Shown here in pieces: positions 7,953-16,344 of a DNA stretch of 64,000 nt; the stretch's first letter is position 1, and each line of letters opens with the position of its first letter. The stretch comes from Halohasta litorea (lineage in GTDB: Archaea; Halobacteriota; Halobacteria; Halobacteriales; Haloferacaceae): assembly GCF_024494645.1 (NCBI RefSeq), contig NZ_JANHDJ010000003.1, positions 124,001-188,000 on the forward strand, in the 5' to 3' direction. Position numbers and translations under genes: made by a program. Under the pieces are notes generated by a model that searched no databases, was not told the DNA's origin, and saw only the letters and a list, made by a program, of their open reading frames with translations.

Positions 7953-9698
7953 CTACTCGTCGTCGACGAGTCCAGGATTGGTCACTGCGCCTTTCGCCGC
8001 CGAGCCGAAGTCGCGGGCGTACTTCGCCAGCACGCCGTTGGTGTAGTTCGGCGGCCGCGGCTCCCACGCTTCGCGGCGGGCGTCGAGTTCCGCGTCGGAG
8101 AGGTCGACCGACAGTTCCCGTTCGGGGATGTCGACGGTGACGGTGTCGCCGTCTTCGAGCAGGCCAATGGGGCCGCCGTCTTTGGCTTCGGGAGCAACGT
8201 GGCCGATCATCGGGCCACGCGTTGCACCCGAGAATCGGCCGTCAGTGAGCAGTGCCACGTCGTCCTCGTGGCCCGCGCCGACAACGGCCGCGGTAACGCC
8301 GAGCATCTCCCGCATCCCGGGGCCGCCGCGTGGACCCTCGTTGCGGATGACGAGCACGTCGCCCGATTCGATGTGGCCCTCCTGGACGTAGGCCATCGCA
8401 TCCTCCTCGTTTTCGAACACGCGGGCCGGGCCCTCGTGGTGGAACTTGTCGTCGCCGGTCACCTTCAGGACGCCGCCGTCGGGCGCGAGGTTGCCGGTGA
8501 GGATCTTGATCGCGCCCTCCTCGGAGTAGGGGTCGTCGACCGTATAGAGGTAGTCGGCCTCGATGGCATCGTCGTCGGGAATCAGTCCCTCCGCTTCGAG
8601 ATGCGCCAGTTCCTCGGCGATGGTGCGACCGGTGACGGTCATCGCGTCGCCGTGGATCAGGTCGGCCTCCAGGAGGCGGCGCAGGACGATCGGCACGCCG
8701 CCGATCTCGAAGAGATCGTACATCACCCGGGTGCCGCCGGGCTGGAGGTTGGCGATCTTCGGTGTCCGGCGGGAGATCTCGTCGAACTCCGTGATATCGA
8801 GGTCGATGCCAGCTTCGGCGGCCATCGCGAGGATGTGAAGCACGGCGTTGGTCGAGCCGCCAGTGGCGACCTGGAGGGCGATGGCGTTCTCGAAGGATTC
8901 CTTGGTAAGGATATCCGAGGGTTTGCGGTCGTTTTCGATGGCGTCGACGGCGATCTCGCCGGCGCGCTCGGCGATCTCGTAGCGATCCTCGTGTTCGGCC
9001 GGGGCGGCCGCCGAGCCGAGCGGGGCGAGGCCGAGGGCCTCGCTGACCGAGGCCATCGTGTTGGCGGTGAACATCCCGCCGCAGGAGCCCGCGCCGGGAC
9101 AGGCGTGGCGCTCCATCTCGTCGAGTTCGTCTTCCTCCATCTCGCCCTGAGCGACCGCGCCGACGCCCTCGAAGACGTTTTGGACCGTGATCTCACGGCC
9201 GTCGTGTTCGCCGGGCATGATCGAGCCGCCGTAGAGGAAGACCGAGGGGAGATCCGTCCGGATCGAGGCCATCATCATCCCCGGCATGTTCTTGTCACAG
9301 CCGCCGATGGTGACGAGGCCGTCCATCCGCTCGCCAAACGAGACGAGTTCGACGGAGTCGGCGATCATCTCACGGGAAATAAGTGAGGCCTTCATCCCCT
9401 CGGTGCCCATCGAGATCGCATCCGAGATGGTGATCGTCCCGAACTCGATCGGCATGCCGCCGAACTCGTCGACACCCTCGTAGGCGGCCTCTGCCACGTC
9501 GTCGAGGTGGACGTTACAGGGCGTGATGTCGGCGGCGGGGTTGGCGACGCCGACCATCGGCGACGAAAGGTCCTCGTCATCATAACCCATCGCCCGGAAC
9601 ATCGCCCGGGATGGGGCCTGATCGGTACCCTCGGTGACTTCGCTGCTCCGCAGATTCGGGTCTTTGCCCGACTGCTCGCGTGGTTCCTGCTTGCTCAT
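7953..9698 (-). CDS. ilvD: Dihydroxy-acid dehydratase
   Basis: The 581-residue enzyme converts dihydroxy-isovalerate or dihydroxy-methylvalerate to the 2-oxo acids of valine and isoleucine synthesis. The three Fe-S ligand cysteines are visible: Cys61 (TPCNVHL), Cys134 (GGCDKNMPG, with the Lys of the active site two residues on) and Cys206 ([16 protein letters not shown]). The C-terminal part has [12 protein letters not shown] and [14 protein letters not shown]. Length and order are as in the family. It stands alone, convergent with the P450 gene; no other ilv gene is next to it. Confidence 0.97.
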   Translation of the reverse strand: MSKQEPREQSGKDPNLRSSEVTEGTDQAPSRAMFRAMGYDDEDLSSPMVGVANPAADITPCNVHLDDVAEAAYEGVDEFGGMPIEFGTITISDAISMGTEGMKASLISREMIADSVELVSFGERMDGLVTIGGCDKNMPGMMMASIRTDLPSVFLYGGSIMPGEHDGREITVQNVFEGVGAVAQGEMEEDELDEMERHACPGAGSCGGMFTANTMASVSEALGLAPLGSAAAPAEHEDRYEIAERAGEIAVDAIENDRKPSDILTKESFENAIALQVATGGSTNAVLHILAMAAEAGIDLDITEFDEISRRTPKIANLQPGGTRVMYDLFEIGGVPIVLRRLLEADLIHGDAMTVTGRTIAEELAHLEAEGLIPDDDAIEADYLYTVDDPYSEEGAIKILTGNLAPDGGVLKVTGDDKFHHEGPARVFENEEDAMAYVQEGHIESGDVLVIRNEGPRGGPGMREMLGVTAAVVGAGHEDDVALLTDGRFSGATRGPMIGHVAPEAKDGGPIGLLEDGDTVTVDIPERELSVDLSDAELDARREAWEPRPPNYTNGVLAKYARDFGSAAKGAVTNPGLVDDE

Positions 9699-9804
9699 GG
9701 CAGTCAGTTACACCCAGCGACTTAAAAGTCCTCGAATACCGACGAGCGGGCGACAGGCGACCGAAACCGGGAGGGCTTTGGCCCGCGAGCGACGACTTCC
9801 GACA

Positions 9805-10125
9805 ATGAGTTCCGATTCCAGCGGTCCGGCCGACGGCGACACTGGCTACGTCCACCGGCCGGAAGGAGTCGAAGAGGCCGACTCGGCCAGCGGCTCCGAA
9901 CCCTACACCGGCGAGCCGGAGGGCGAGGGGTTCGGCAAACAGGGCTGGCTGCTCGTCGCTGGCGTCGTGGTCTGCTTTCTGGTGATTCCTGGAGCGATCT
10001 ACCTGTATCCGACCGCCCCGGCCCAACTCGGCTGGACCTTCTTTGCGACGTTCCTCGCCTTGCCGCTGGTCCCGGCCGTCCTGCTCGGCCTCCTGGCGGT
10101 GTGGTCGATGCAAGCGGCCTCGTAA
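9805..10125 (+). CDS. Small two-helix membrane protein
   Basis: The product has 106 residues: an acidic N-terminal half (about residues 1-46) followed by two hydrophobic helices, GWLLVAGVVVCFLVIPGAIY (about 48-67) and TFFATFLALPLVPAVLLGLL (about 79-98). ATG at 9805 is chosen where the acidic haloarchaeal N-terminus begins. It is divergent from ilvD and convergent with the radical SAM gene. Conserved in type with other haloarchaeal membrane proteins; role unknown. Confidence 0.7.
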   Translation: MSSDSSGPADGDTGYVHRPEGVEEADSASGSEPYTGEPEGEGFGKQGWLLVAGVVVCFLVIPGAIYLYPTAPAQLGWTFFATFLALPLVPAVLLGLLAVWSMQAAS

Positions 10126-10152
10126 AAAGCTGCGACAGTTCCGTCTCGTGTC

Positions 10153-11346
10153 TCAGTCCGCGGTAACGATCCCGATCTCCTCGTCGGAGAGGTAACACTG
10201 TGGGTCCGGCGCGAACAGATCGTCGTTGACGGTCTGTGAACGGAGCGGCGAGCCACCCCGGCAGATTTCCTTGTACTGACAGTCGGCACACCGGCCGGTG
10301 AGATACTCGGTGCGGTTGCGGAGTTTTCGGAGTACTGGGTCGGATTCATCGGTCCAGATCTCGCCGAACGTTCGCTCCCGGACGTTGCCGACCGTATAGT
10401 TCTGCCAGAACTGGTTGAGGTGTACGTCGCCGGTGGGGTCGACGTCGGCCACACGTTCGCCGGTCGGGTCGCCGCCGTTCTGCCGGAGGTAGGCCTCGAC
10501 TTCTTTCGCCTGGGCCTCGCCCAGCTCCCGGCGGGCGTACTCGACGAGGAACCCGGCGTCGGCGTAGTTGCCGACCAATAGCGTCTCGATCTCCTCGCCG
10601 CGGTCGTGGTACTCCCGGGTCAGGTCGCACAGTGTCTCGACGGCCTCGCGTTTCTCTTCAGGCGTTAGGTCGGCGTCGACAATCTCCGCGCCACGGCCAC
10701 CGTAGTCGAGGTGGTAGAAACAAAAGCGGTCGACGCCCACGTCGGTCAGGAGGTCGATAATGCCCTCCAGGTCGGCGTCGTTGTACTTGGTGATCGTATA
10801 CCGGAGCCCGGTTTTGAGGCCGACATCGAGACAGGCCTCGATGCCGCGGACCGCGGCCTGAAACGCCCCTTCCTCGCCGCGGAACTCGTCGTTGCGAGCT
10901 TCCAGGCCGTCGACCGAGACGCCCGCGTATTTGAGGCCCGCCTCCTTGAGCTCGCGGGCTCGTTCGCGGGTCAGCAGCGTGCCGTTGGTCGACAGCACGG
11001 GCCGGATGCCGAGATCGGTGGCATACGCGACCAGTTCGGCGAGATCCTCGCGGACGAGCGGTTCGCCGCCGGAAAACAGCACGACCGGGACGCCGAAATC
11101 CGAGAGCTGTTCGAGGAGGTATTTCCCCTCGTCGGTCGACAGTTCCTCGGGAGCGGGCTCGTCGCACGCGCCAGCATAACAGTGGCTACAGTAGAGGTTA
11201 CACTGTTGGGTCATGTTCCAGACGACGACCGGGCGGCGCTGCTTGGACTCGGTGATCTGGGGCTTCGAGGACTCCTCGGCGGCGGCATACCGGAGCCCGT
11301 CGCTTTCGGCATCGAGGTCACAGAGCAGTTTGCTTATCGAGATCAT
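10153..11346 (-). CDS. ahbC: Radical SAM/SPASM protein, probable 12,18-didecarboxysiroheme deacetylase AhbC
   Basis: The 397-residue protein has the radical SAM cluster CNLYCSHC (Cys49, 53, 56), the SAM-binding FSGGEPLVR, and a C-terminal SPASM region CADCQYKEICRGG. The start MISISKLL, followed by RPVVVWNMTQQCN and the ending CYLSDEEIG resemble AhbC, the enzyme removing acetate side chains in the siroheme-dependent heme pathway of archaea. AhbD and NirJ-type relatives are the main alternatives. No other heme gene is adjacent. It would act in the cytosol. Confidence 0.8.
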   Translation of the reverse strand: MISISKLLCDLDAESDGLRYAAAEESSKPQITESKQRRPVVVWNMTQQCNLYCSHCYAGACDEPAPEELSTDEGKYLLEQLSDFGVPVVLFSGGEPLVREDLAELVAYATDLGIRPVLSTNGTLLTRERARELKEAGLKYAGVSVDGLEARNDEFRGEEGAFQAAVRGIEACLDVGLKTGLRYTITKYNDADLEGIIDLLTDVGVDRFCFYHLDYGGRGAEIVDADLTPEEKREAVETLCDLTREYHDRGEEIETLLVGNYADAGFLVEYARRELGEAQAKEVEAYLRQNGGDPTGERVADVDPTGDVHLNQFWQNYTVGNVRERTFGEIWTDESDPVLRKLRNRTEYLTGRCADCQYKEICRGGSPLRSQTVNDDLFAPDPQCYLSDEEIGIVTAD

Positions 11347-11468
11347 CCCAACGGTCGACCGATTCGAGCAGATCTACATAACCGTCCGGCGGATTCCCAG
11401 TTCACGGGAGCGCCAGCCGAACACCTCCGAGAAGACCGGGTGCGGACAGCCGAGTGCCGACTGACCGC

Positions 11469-12887
11469 TCAGAGTAGCATCCCGCTCGTCTGGATATAGA
11501 AGTAGACCGTCAGCGTCGCCGCCATCGTCCAGTGGCCGACGCTCACGTCGCCCCGCCCGTCGACCATGGTCTTGATGATCGGATAGCTGATGATGCCGAC
11601 GGCGATCCCGTTGGCAATCGAGTAAGTCAACGGGATGACGGTCACGGTGAGCGCCGCGGGCACCGACCAGGCCGGATCGTTCCAGTCGATATCGGCGACG
11701 CCTTTGAACATGATGATCCCAACGACGACCAGCGCGGTGAACGACGCGTACGCCGGGATCGCCGCGGCGATCGAGACGAACGGGAGCATAAGCAGGAACA
11801 GCCCGGCGACCGTCAGGGCGGTCAGTCCCGTTTTCCCCCCGGCCTCGACACCGGCCGACGACTCGATGAACGTCGTGATCGTCGACGTCCCGAGCATCGC
11901 TCCGACGGTCGTCCCAATTCCGTCGGCCATCAGCGGTTTATTAATATCGGGAAGTTTGCCATCGTCGTCGAGGAAATCACCGTACTGGCCGACACCGATC
12001 AGCGCGCCAGCGGTGTCGAAGAAGTCGACGAAGAAGAAGGTTAGCACGACGAGCCCGAAGGTCAGCGGCTCGATATCCGAGAAGCCCTCAAGGAACGCCC
12101 CGGCCAGCGGCGTGATATCGTACTGAATACCGGTGACAAGCGAGACAGCCCCCTCCTCGCTTAGTCGGGTGAGGACGGATTCATCCACGAGGACGCCCGG
12201 CCCGACGAGCCCCGCAAACGTTGCCGCATACCCTGCGAGCGCGGTCGTGATGACGCCGATGAGGATCGCGCCGGTCATGCCGCGTGCCCACAGGATCAAG
12301 ATTAATGCCGCCCCGAGTGCGCCCAGCAGCGCGACCGGGTTCGATCCGATATCGCCGAGGGTGACAAGCGTTGCCTCGTCGGCGACGACGACCTGGAGTT
12401 CCTGGAGACCGATCATCAACAAGAAGACGCCGATACCCGCCCCGACTGCGAACTTGACCGGTTCGGGAAACAGATTGATGATGTACTCCCGCGCGCCGGT
12501 GATTGTGAGGAGTATGAAGATCACTCCCTCGACGAAGACGGCCGCGAGCGCGGTTTGCCATGGAACGCCGAGACCCCCTGCCCCAACTCCCACGACTGTA
12601 AACGCAAAGTAGGCGTTGAGGCCGAGTCCGGGAGCGAGGCCGAACGGACGGTTCGCATACAGCCCCATCACGACCATCGCAATCGCGGAGGTGATGATCG
12701 TGACGATCGCGATCATCTGGAAGACTTCCGCGTCGGAATACCCCTCGATGCTGATCGCCGCAGACAGTATCTGCGGATTAACGACGATAATATACGACAT
12801 CGCGAAAAACGTCGTCAGCCCGGCAACCAGTTCTGTTCTGACGGTTGTCCCGTGTTCACTGAGACCGAAGTACGATTGTAACCCCAT
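11469..12887 (-). CDS. NCS2/AzgA-like purine permease
   Basis: The 472-residue product has about 12-14 membrane segments. Motifs include AGLTTFFAMSYIIVVNPQ near the start, GLNAYFAFTVVG, FFFVDFFDTAGALIGVG and SAGVEAGGKTGLTALTVAGLF, as in the AzgA branch (adenine/guanine/hypoxanthine proton symport). The ATG at 12887 gives MGLQSYFGLSEHGTTVRTE, the normal start; codons upstream are random. AT-rich sequence at 12900-12960 probably holds the promoter; a 12-bp palindrome ATCGATATCGAT sits at 12966-12977. Confidence 0.9.
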   Translation of the reverse strand: MGLQSYFGLSEHGTTVRTELVAGLTTFFAMSYIIVVNPQILSAAISIEGYSDAEVFQMIAIVTIITSAIAMVVMGLYANRPFGLAPGLGLNAYFAFTVVGVGAGGLGVPWQTALAAVFVEGVIFILLTITGAREYIINLFPEPVKFAVGAGIGVFLLMIGLQELQVVVADEATLVTLGDIGSNPVALLGALGAALILILWARGMTGAILIGVITTALAGYAATFAGLVGPGVLVDESVLTRLSEEGAVSLVTGIQYDITPLAGAFLEGFSDIEPLTFGLVVLTFFFVDFFDTAGALIGVGQYGDFLDDDGKLPDINKPLMADGIGTTVGAMLGTSTITTFIESSAGVEAGGKTGLTALTVAGLFLLMLPFVSIAAAIPAYASFTALVVVGIIMFKGVADIDWNDPAWSVPAALTVTVIPLTYSIANGIAVGIISYPIIKTMVDGRGDVSVGHWTMAATLTVYFYIQTSGMLL

Positions 12888-13085
12888 CGATAGTGCATAG
12901 AACTGGCAGGGTTCCCTACTTAAGCTATTTGATACATTCTTTAATAAAATCAACATATACAGAACATCGATATCGATTGTTCAAGATAGATGGTCGAAAG
13001 GCAGCTATTCGGACCTCCAAGAGGGTTTCAGTAGCGTCGACCGTTTTCAGCGCAATAAAAAAGATGCCTCGCGCGTCCGGGTCAA

Positions 13086-14429
13086 CTACTCGGTTATCTG
13101 ATGGATGTTACCGTTCCGGCTGAGATGCATATCGCGGCCGACCTCGTAGCCGAAGGCGTTGGCGGTGTCGACGTAGCCCGACAGCCCCTTGAGGTTCTGG
13201 TGGGCCGGGATCAGCTCTTTCGGCTGCAGGGCATCGAGCATCTGGTAGTGGCCCTCCTGGCGGAGGTGGCCCGAAACGTGGATGTCGTCGTAGATGCGTG
13301 CGCCCTGCATTTTGAGGAGGCGCTCGGACTGATACCGGTTGCCCTCGTTGGTCGGCTCGGGGATGATCCCCGCCGAGAAGATCACCTTGTCGCCGTTGTC
13401 GAAGTCGTAGTTGGTCTCGCCGCGGCCCATCCGGGTGAGAAGCGCGCGTGGCTCGCCCTGGTGGCCCGTCACAATCGGCAGGAAGTTCTCCTTGCCGTCT
13501 TTCATGATGCGGTTGAGGCTCTGGTCGATGGCCCGTCGATGACCGTACATCTCGATATCGTCCGGCAGGTCGACGTCCAGATGGCTCGCCGTGCCGGTGT
13601 ATTTCTCCATCGACCGACCCAGCAGGATCGGTTTGCGGCCGATCTCCTGGGCGAACTCAAGCAAGCTGGAGACGCGGGCGATGTGGCTTGCGAACGTCGT
13701 CGCCACCATCCCGCCGTCGTAGTCTTCGAGGCTGAGCATGGTGTCGTGGAGCTCCTTTCGGGCGACCGACTCGGAGGGGGTTCGGCCCTTCTTGTTGGCG
13801 TTGGTACAGTCCTCGATGTAACAGAGGACGCCGTCGCCCTCGCGGCCGATCTCCTTGAATCGCTGCATGTCGAACGGATCGCCAAGGACGGGGTCGTGGT
13901 CGATGCGTTTGTCGAGGCCGTAGACAATGGCCCCTTCAGGGGTGTGGAGCACCGGATTGATGGCGTCGATCGTCGAGTGGGTGACGTTGACGAACTCCAT
14001 GTCGACCTGGTCGCCGATCCGCATGGTTTCGCCCGCGTTCATCACCTGGAGGTCGTTGCCGACGTCGAACTTGTCCTCGTCGCGGATCTGCTCGCGGACG
14101 AGTTCGATGGTAAAGGGCGTCGCAACGACGGGCGCGTCGTAGCGGTGGGCGAGTTTGGGGATCGCACCGATGTGGTCGAGGTGGCCGTGGGTCGGGACAA
14201 TGGCCTTGATCTCGCCGTCGAGTTCGCTCATCACGCGGTCGTCGGGGATCGCGCCCATGTCGATGAGGTCCAGACTGTGCATGCGCTCGGTCTGGACGTT
14301 GTCGTGAATCAGTACCTGCGAGAGGTTGAGGCCCATATCGAAGACGACGATGTCGTCGTCCATCCGGACCGCCGTCATCTGTCGTCCAACTTCTTCGTAG
14401 CCGCCAACTGTTGCGATTTCGATTTCCAT
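13086..14429 (-). CDS. rnj: Ribonuclease J, beta-CASP metallo-beta-lactamase 5'-3' exonuclease
   Basis: The 447-residue protein has the catalytic signature THGHLDH (His81-His86), the following metal-ligand regions ([19 protein letters not shown]), the beta-CASP segment and the C-terminal motif [11 protein letters not shown] with PAHQNLKG. Archaeal RNase J degrades RNA 5' to 3' and acts in mRNA turnover and rRNA trimming. It is shorter than bacterial RNase J because it lacks the C-terminal oligomerisation domain, normal for archaea. It starts [17 protein letters not shown] as in relatives. Confidence 0.93.
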   Translation of the reverse strand: MEIEIATVGGYEEVGRQMTAVRMDDDIVVFDMGLNLSQVLIHDNVQTERMHSLDLIDMGAIPDDRVMSELDGEIKAIVPTHGHLDHIGAIPKLAHRYDAPVVATPFTIELVREQIRDEDKFDVGNDLQVMNAGETMRIGDQVDMEFVNVTHSTIDAINPVLHTPEGAIVYGLDKRIDHDPVLGDPFDMQRFKEIGREGDGVLCYIEDCTNANKKGRTPSESVARKELHDTMLSLEDYDGGMVATTFASHIARVSSLLEFAQEIGRKPILLGRSMEKYTGTASHLDVDLPDDIEMYGHRRAIDQSLNRIMKDGKENFLPIVTGHQGEPRALLTRMGRGETNYDFDNGDKVIFSAGIIPEPTNEGNRYQSERLLKMQGARIYDDIHVSGHLRQEGHYQMLDALQPKELIPAHQNLKGLSGYVDTANAFGYEVGRDMHLSRNGNIHQITE

Positions 14430-14656
14430 AGGTATGCCGAACGGAAGCGGTTCACGCGCACACAGCGGCGGAAATCGAGAGGATCAATGCAGGCCGAAAG
14501 CGAACCGCAGGAGGTCGCCGGAGCCGAGGACCCGATTCGATGTTCCGCCGCTACTGTACGGGAACCGCGCGTTGGTTACCTTCATAGCTGACCCCGAGAC
14601 GTAAATAGCCGATGACTCGTGGTGACCGACCGGCGTCGACGACGCGTCGGTGTCGA

Positions 14657-14827
14657 CTACTCGTCGAACGGCATGAATCGGCCGTTGATATCCCACTCGT
14701 GAATACAGTAGATGCTGCCCGGCTCGTCGTCGGCGATCTCCCACGAGTCGGTCGTCGGATTCCACTGCTCAGCTCTCCCACACCGTTCACACGTCCTGTC
14801 TGTCGGTCGACGAAGCGCTGCGCTCAT
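14657..14827 (-). CDS. HEWD family zinc protein (56 residues)
   Basis: The product has CERCG near residues 13-17 and the family hallmark CIHEWDINGRF with a short acidic end. Three cysteines and one histidine could bind one zinc. HEWD proteins are short, widespread in haloarchaea and without known function. A TATA-like TATATTTAAAT lies about 30 nt before the ATG on this strand (centre near 14858), so the mRNA is probably leaderless. Confidence 0.8.
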   Translation of the reverse strand: MSAALRRPTDRTCERCGRAEQWNPTTDSWEIADDEPGSIYCIHEWDINGRFMPFDE

Positions 14828-14949
14828 ATCGGAATCGGAGGCCGTCCTCGGATTTAAATATACCTTGTCGGAAGCCGCGCCGGTCGAGACAGGAGGCCCA
14901 CAGCCGAACCTGCGACCCGATCCAGAACCGCCGAGTATTCATATGTGTG

Positions 14950-14994
14950 ATTTTATTCGGATAAAATTGTGTATTTAACCTTAAATTGGGTTAA
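14950..14994. repeat. Two AT-rich inverted repeats between divergent small zinc genes
   Basis: ATTTTAT (14950-14956) pairs with ATAAAAT (14961-14967) across a 4-nt spacer. TTAACC (14975-14980) pairs with GGTTAA (14989-14994) across 8 nt. They lie in an AT-rich stretch 35-110 nt before the rubrerythrin-like gene. They could be operators or DNA-bending sites; no regulator is assigned. Confidence 0.45.
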
Positions 14995-15030
14995 TAAATT
15001 AGAGTATATTAGCGTATACCGGCGAAAAGG

Positions 15031-15037
15031 TTTATAC
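15031..15037 (+). promoter_or_regulatory. TATA box of the rubrerythrin-like gene
   Basis: TTTATAC is centred 28 nt before the ATG at 15062, the spacing expected for a leaderless haloarchaeal mRNA. Confidence 0.6.
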
Positions 15038-15061
15038 GTTGAATGATTTCTAAGCTGTCGT

Positions 15062-15217
15062 ATGATACCGAATAACGCGGCTGTCGACCCCTACACACCG
15101 GAGACGAACTACTTCGAATGTCTCGACTGCAGTCGCCGGACGACGAGCGACAAGCGACTGGCGACCTGCGGCGAGTGCGGTGGCCAGCTCCGAAACATTG
15201 CCGTCCCGCGGGAATAA
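15062..15217 (+). CDS. Rubrerythrin-like domain small zinc ribbon protein (51 residues)
   Basis: The sequence contains VDPYTPETNYFECLDCSRR and CGECGGQLRNIAVPRE, two CxxC pairs forming a rubredoxin/zinc-ribbon fold. Haloarchaeal proteins of this size and ending are annotated as rubrerythrin-like domain proteins, but the diiron part is absent. A well-placed TATA box supports the start. It lies between two short AT-rich palindromes and the DUF368 gene, with which it is convergent. Confidence 0.85.
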   Translation: MIPNNAAVDPYTPETNYFECLDCSRRTTSDKRLATCGECGGQLRNIAVPRE

Positions 15218-15242
15218 CGTAGTCGGCCAACACCCCGACCAG

Positions 15243-16208
15243 CTACGCGGGCTGTGAGCTACTCGGCTCGATCCCCCCAGCCAGCCGGTCGACGACGAGG
15301 ACCGCGGCCGCGCCGCCGACCGCAAACAGCAGAAACAGCCCGACCGTTTCCACAGTCCAGACCGTACCCGCGTCGGCCAGTTCGATCGTCGTCTGTTCGA
15401 CCGGGGCCCGCAGCGCGCCGACGATGAGACTCACCAAAAACACCAGCGTCGCCTCCCGGTAGCGGTCAAGCGCCCAGCGCACGCTGTGGGCGATCGTCAA
15501 CAGACCGACGACGCCGCCAGCCATGAACGTCACCACGGGCGTTGCGGTGTCGACGACTGCACTGATACCCCCGCCGTTGAGAACGCCAGCCAGCGCGTCG
15601 GTAAACTGGCTCAGTGCGTTCGACATGAACTCGTATTGGCCGAGCATGAGCAGCAGCAACGACCCTGAGACACCGGGGAGGATCATCGCACTCACCGCCA
15701 GCCCCCCGGCGGCGAAGATCACCGGCAGCGACGAGCCAAGTGCCCCGGCCGCGTAGCCTGACAGCAGAAACGCCAGCAGGAACCCCCCGGTGGCGGCCGC
15801 CTGTCGACCGCGTGTCGCCAGCGAGACGTGGCTGTAGAGGACCGCCGCCGAGGCCCCGATCAGCCCGAAAAAGAAGCCGTAGGTCTCGACCGGGTTGGTC
15901 TCCAGGAGGACCGCAATAACCCGGAGGACGGTCACGACCGCCGTTGCAATGCCAGCACCCAGCGCGAGGAGGAACGGCGTATCGATCTCCCGAAGCGCCG
16001 CCAGCGCCTCTGGTCGCCCCTCGGCTCGCAGCCCGCCGAGAAGGGTGCGGAGCCGACTGGGGTCGACGGCGGTGATCGCCCCGATCAGTCGTTCGTAGAT
16101 CCCCGTTATCAGCGCGATGGTCCCACCGGAAACCCCGGGGACTGCATCCGCCGCCCCCATACCGAGGCCGCGGAGGTAGATACCAACCAGATCGCGGAGT
16201 GTCGTCAT
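15243..16208 (-). CDS. DUF368 polyprenyl-phosphate translocase (PopT-like)
   Basis: The 321-residue membrane protein has about 8-9 hydrophobic segments and the duplicated hallmark of DUF368: DAVPGVSGGT (about residues 21-30) and LPGVSGSLLLLMLGQYE (about 177-193). Bacterial DUF368 members have been shown to return undecaprenyl phosphate across the membrane after glycan transfer. By analogy this one may recycle dolichyl phosphate. It directly follows aglB on the same strand (137 nt gap), which fits that role. Start at 16208 (MTTLRDLVG) is preferred over 16235. Confidence 0.88.
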   Translation of the reverse strand: MTTLRDLVGIYLRGLGMGAADAVPGVSGGTIALITGIYERLIGAITAVDPSRLRTLLGGLRAEGRPEALAALREIDTPFLLALGAGIATAVVTVLRVIAVLLETNPVETYGFFFGLIGASAAVLYSHVSLATRGRQAAATGGFLLAFLLSGYAAGALGSSLPVIFAAGGLAVSAMILPGVSGSLLLLMLGQYEFMSNALSQFTDALAGVLNGGGISAVVDTATPVVTFMAGGVVGLLTIAHSVRWALDRYREATLVFLVSLIVGALRAPVEQTTIELADAGTVWTVETVGLFLLFAVGGAAAVLVVDRLAGGIEPSSSQPA

Positions 16209-16344
16209 TACCAACCGATGGGGGACCGAAGGCATTGGTAGTTCGGGTTTATCAGCATCCGAACGAGTCAGTTGCCAATAAATGAATCAGAAAACAATCG
16301 ACTGCGGACGCGACTGCGAATAAATAGGTTAGCTGGCGGTCCGA

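Noticed and set aside
8199-9386. 395-codon plus-strand open frame
   Set aside because: It lies fully antisense to ilvD, whose catalytic motifs are intact; its sequence is GC-shadow composition with no recognisable fold.
12966-12977. ATCGATATCGAT palindrome upstream of the purine permease as operator
   Set aside because: Only 12 bp, single copy, and about 80 bp before the start; a chance palindrome cannot be excluded.
14484-14585. 33-codon minus-strand frame starting MKVTNARFPYSSGG upstream of RNase J
   Set aside because: A TATA-like box exists but the peptide is basic and non-descript; it is as likely part of the RNase J leader.
13101-14591. 496-codon plus-strand open frame
   Set aside because: Antisense to RNase J, which has the full active site; long shadow frames are expected at high GC.
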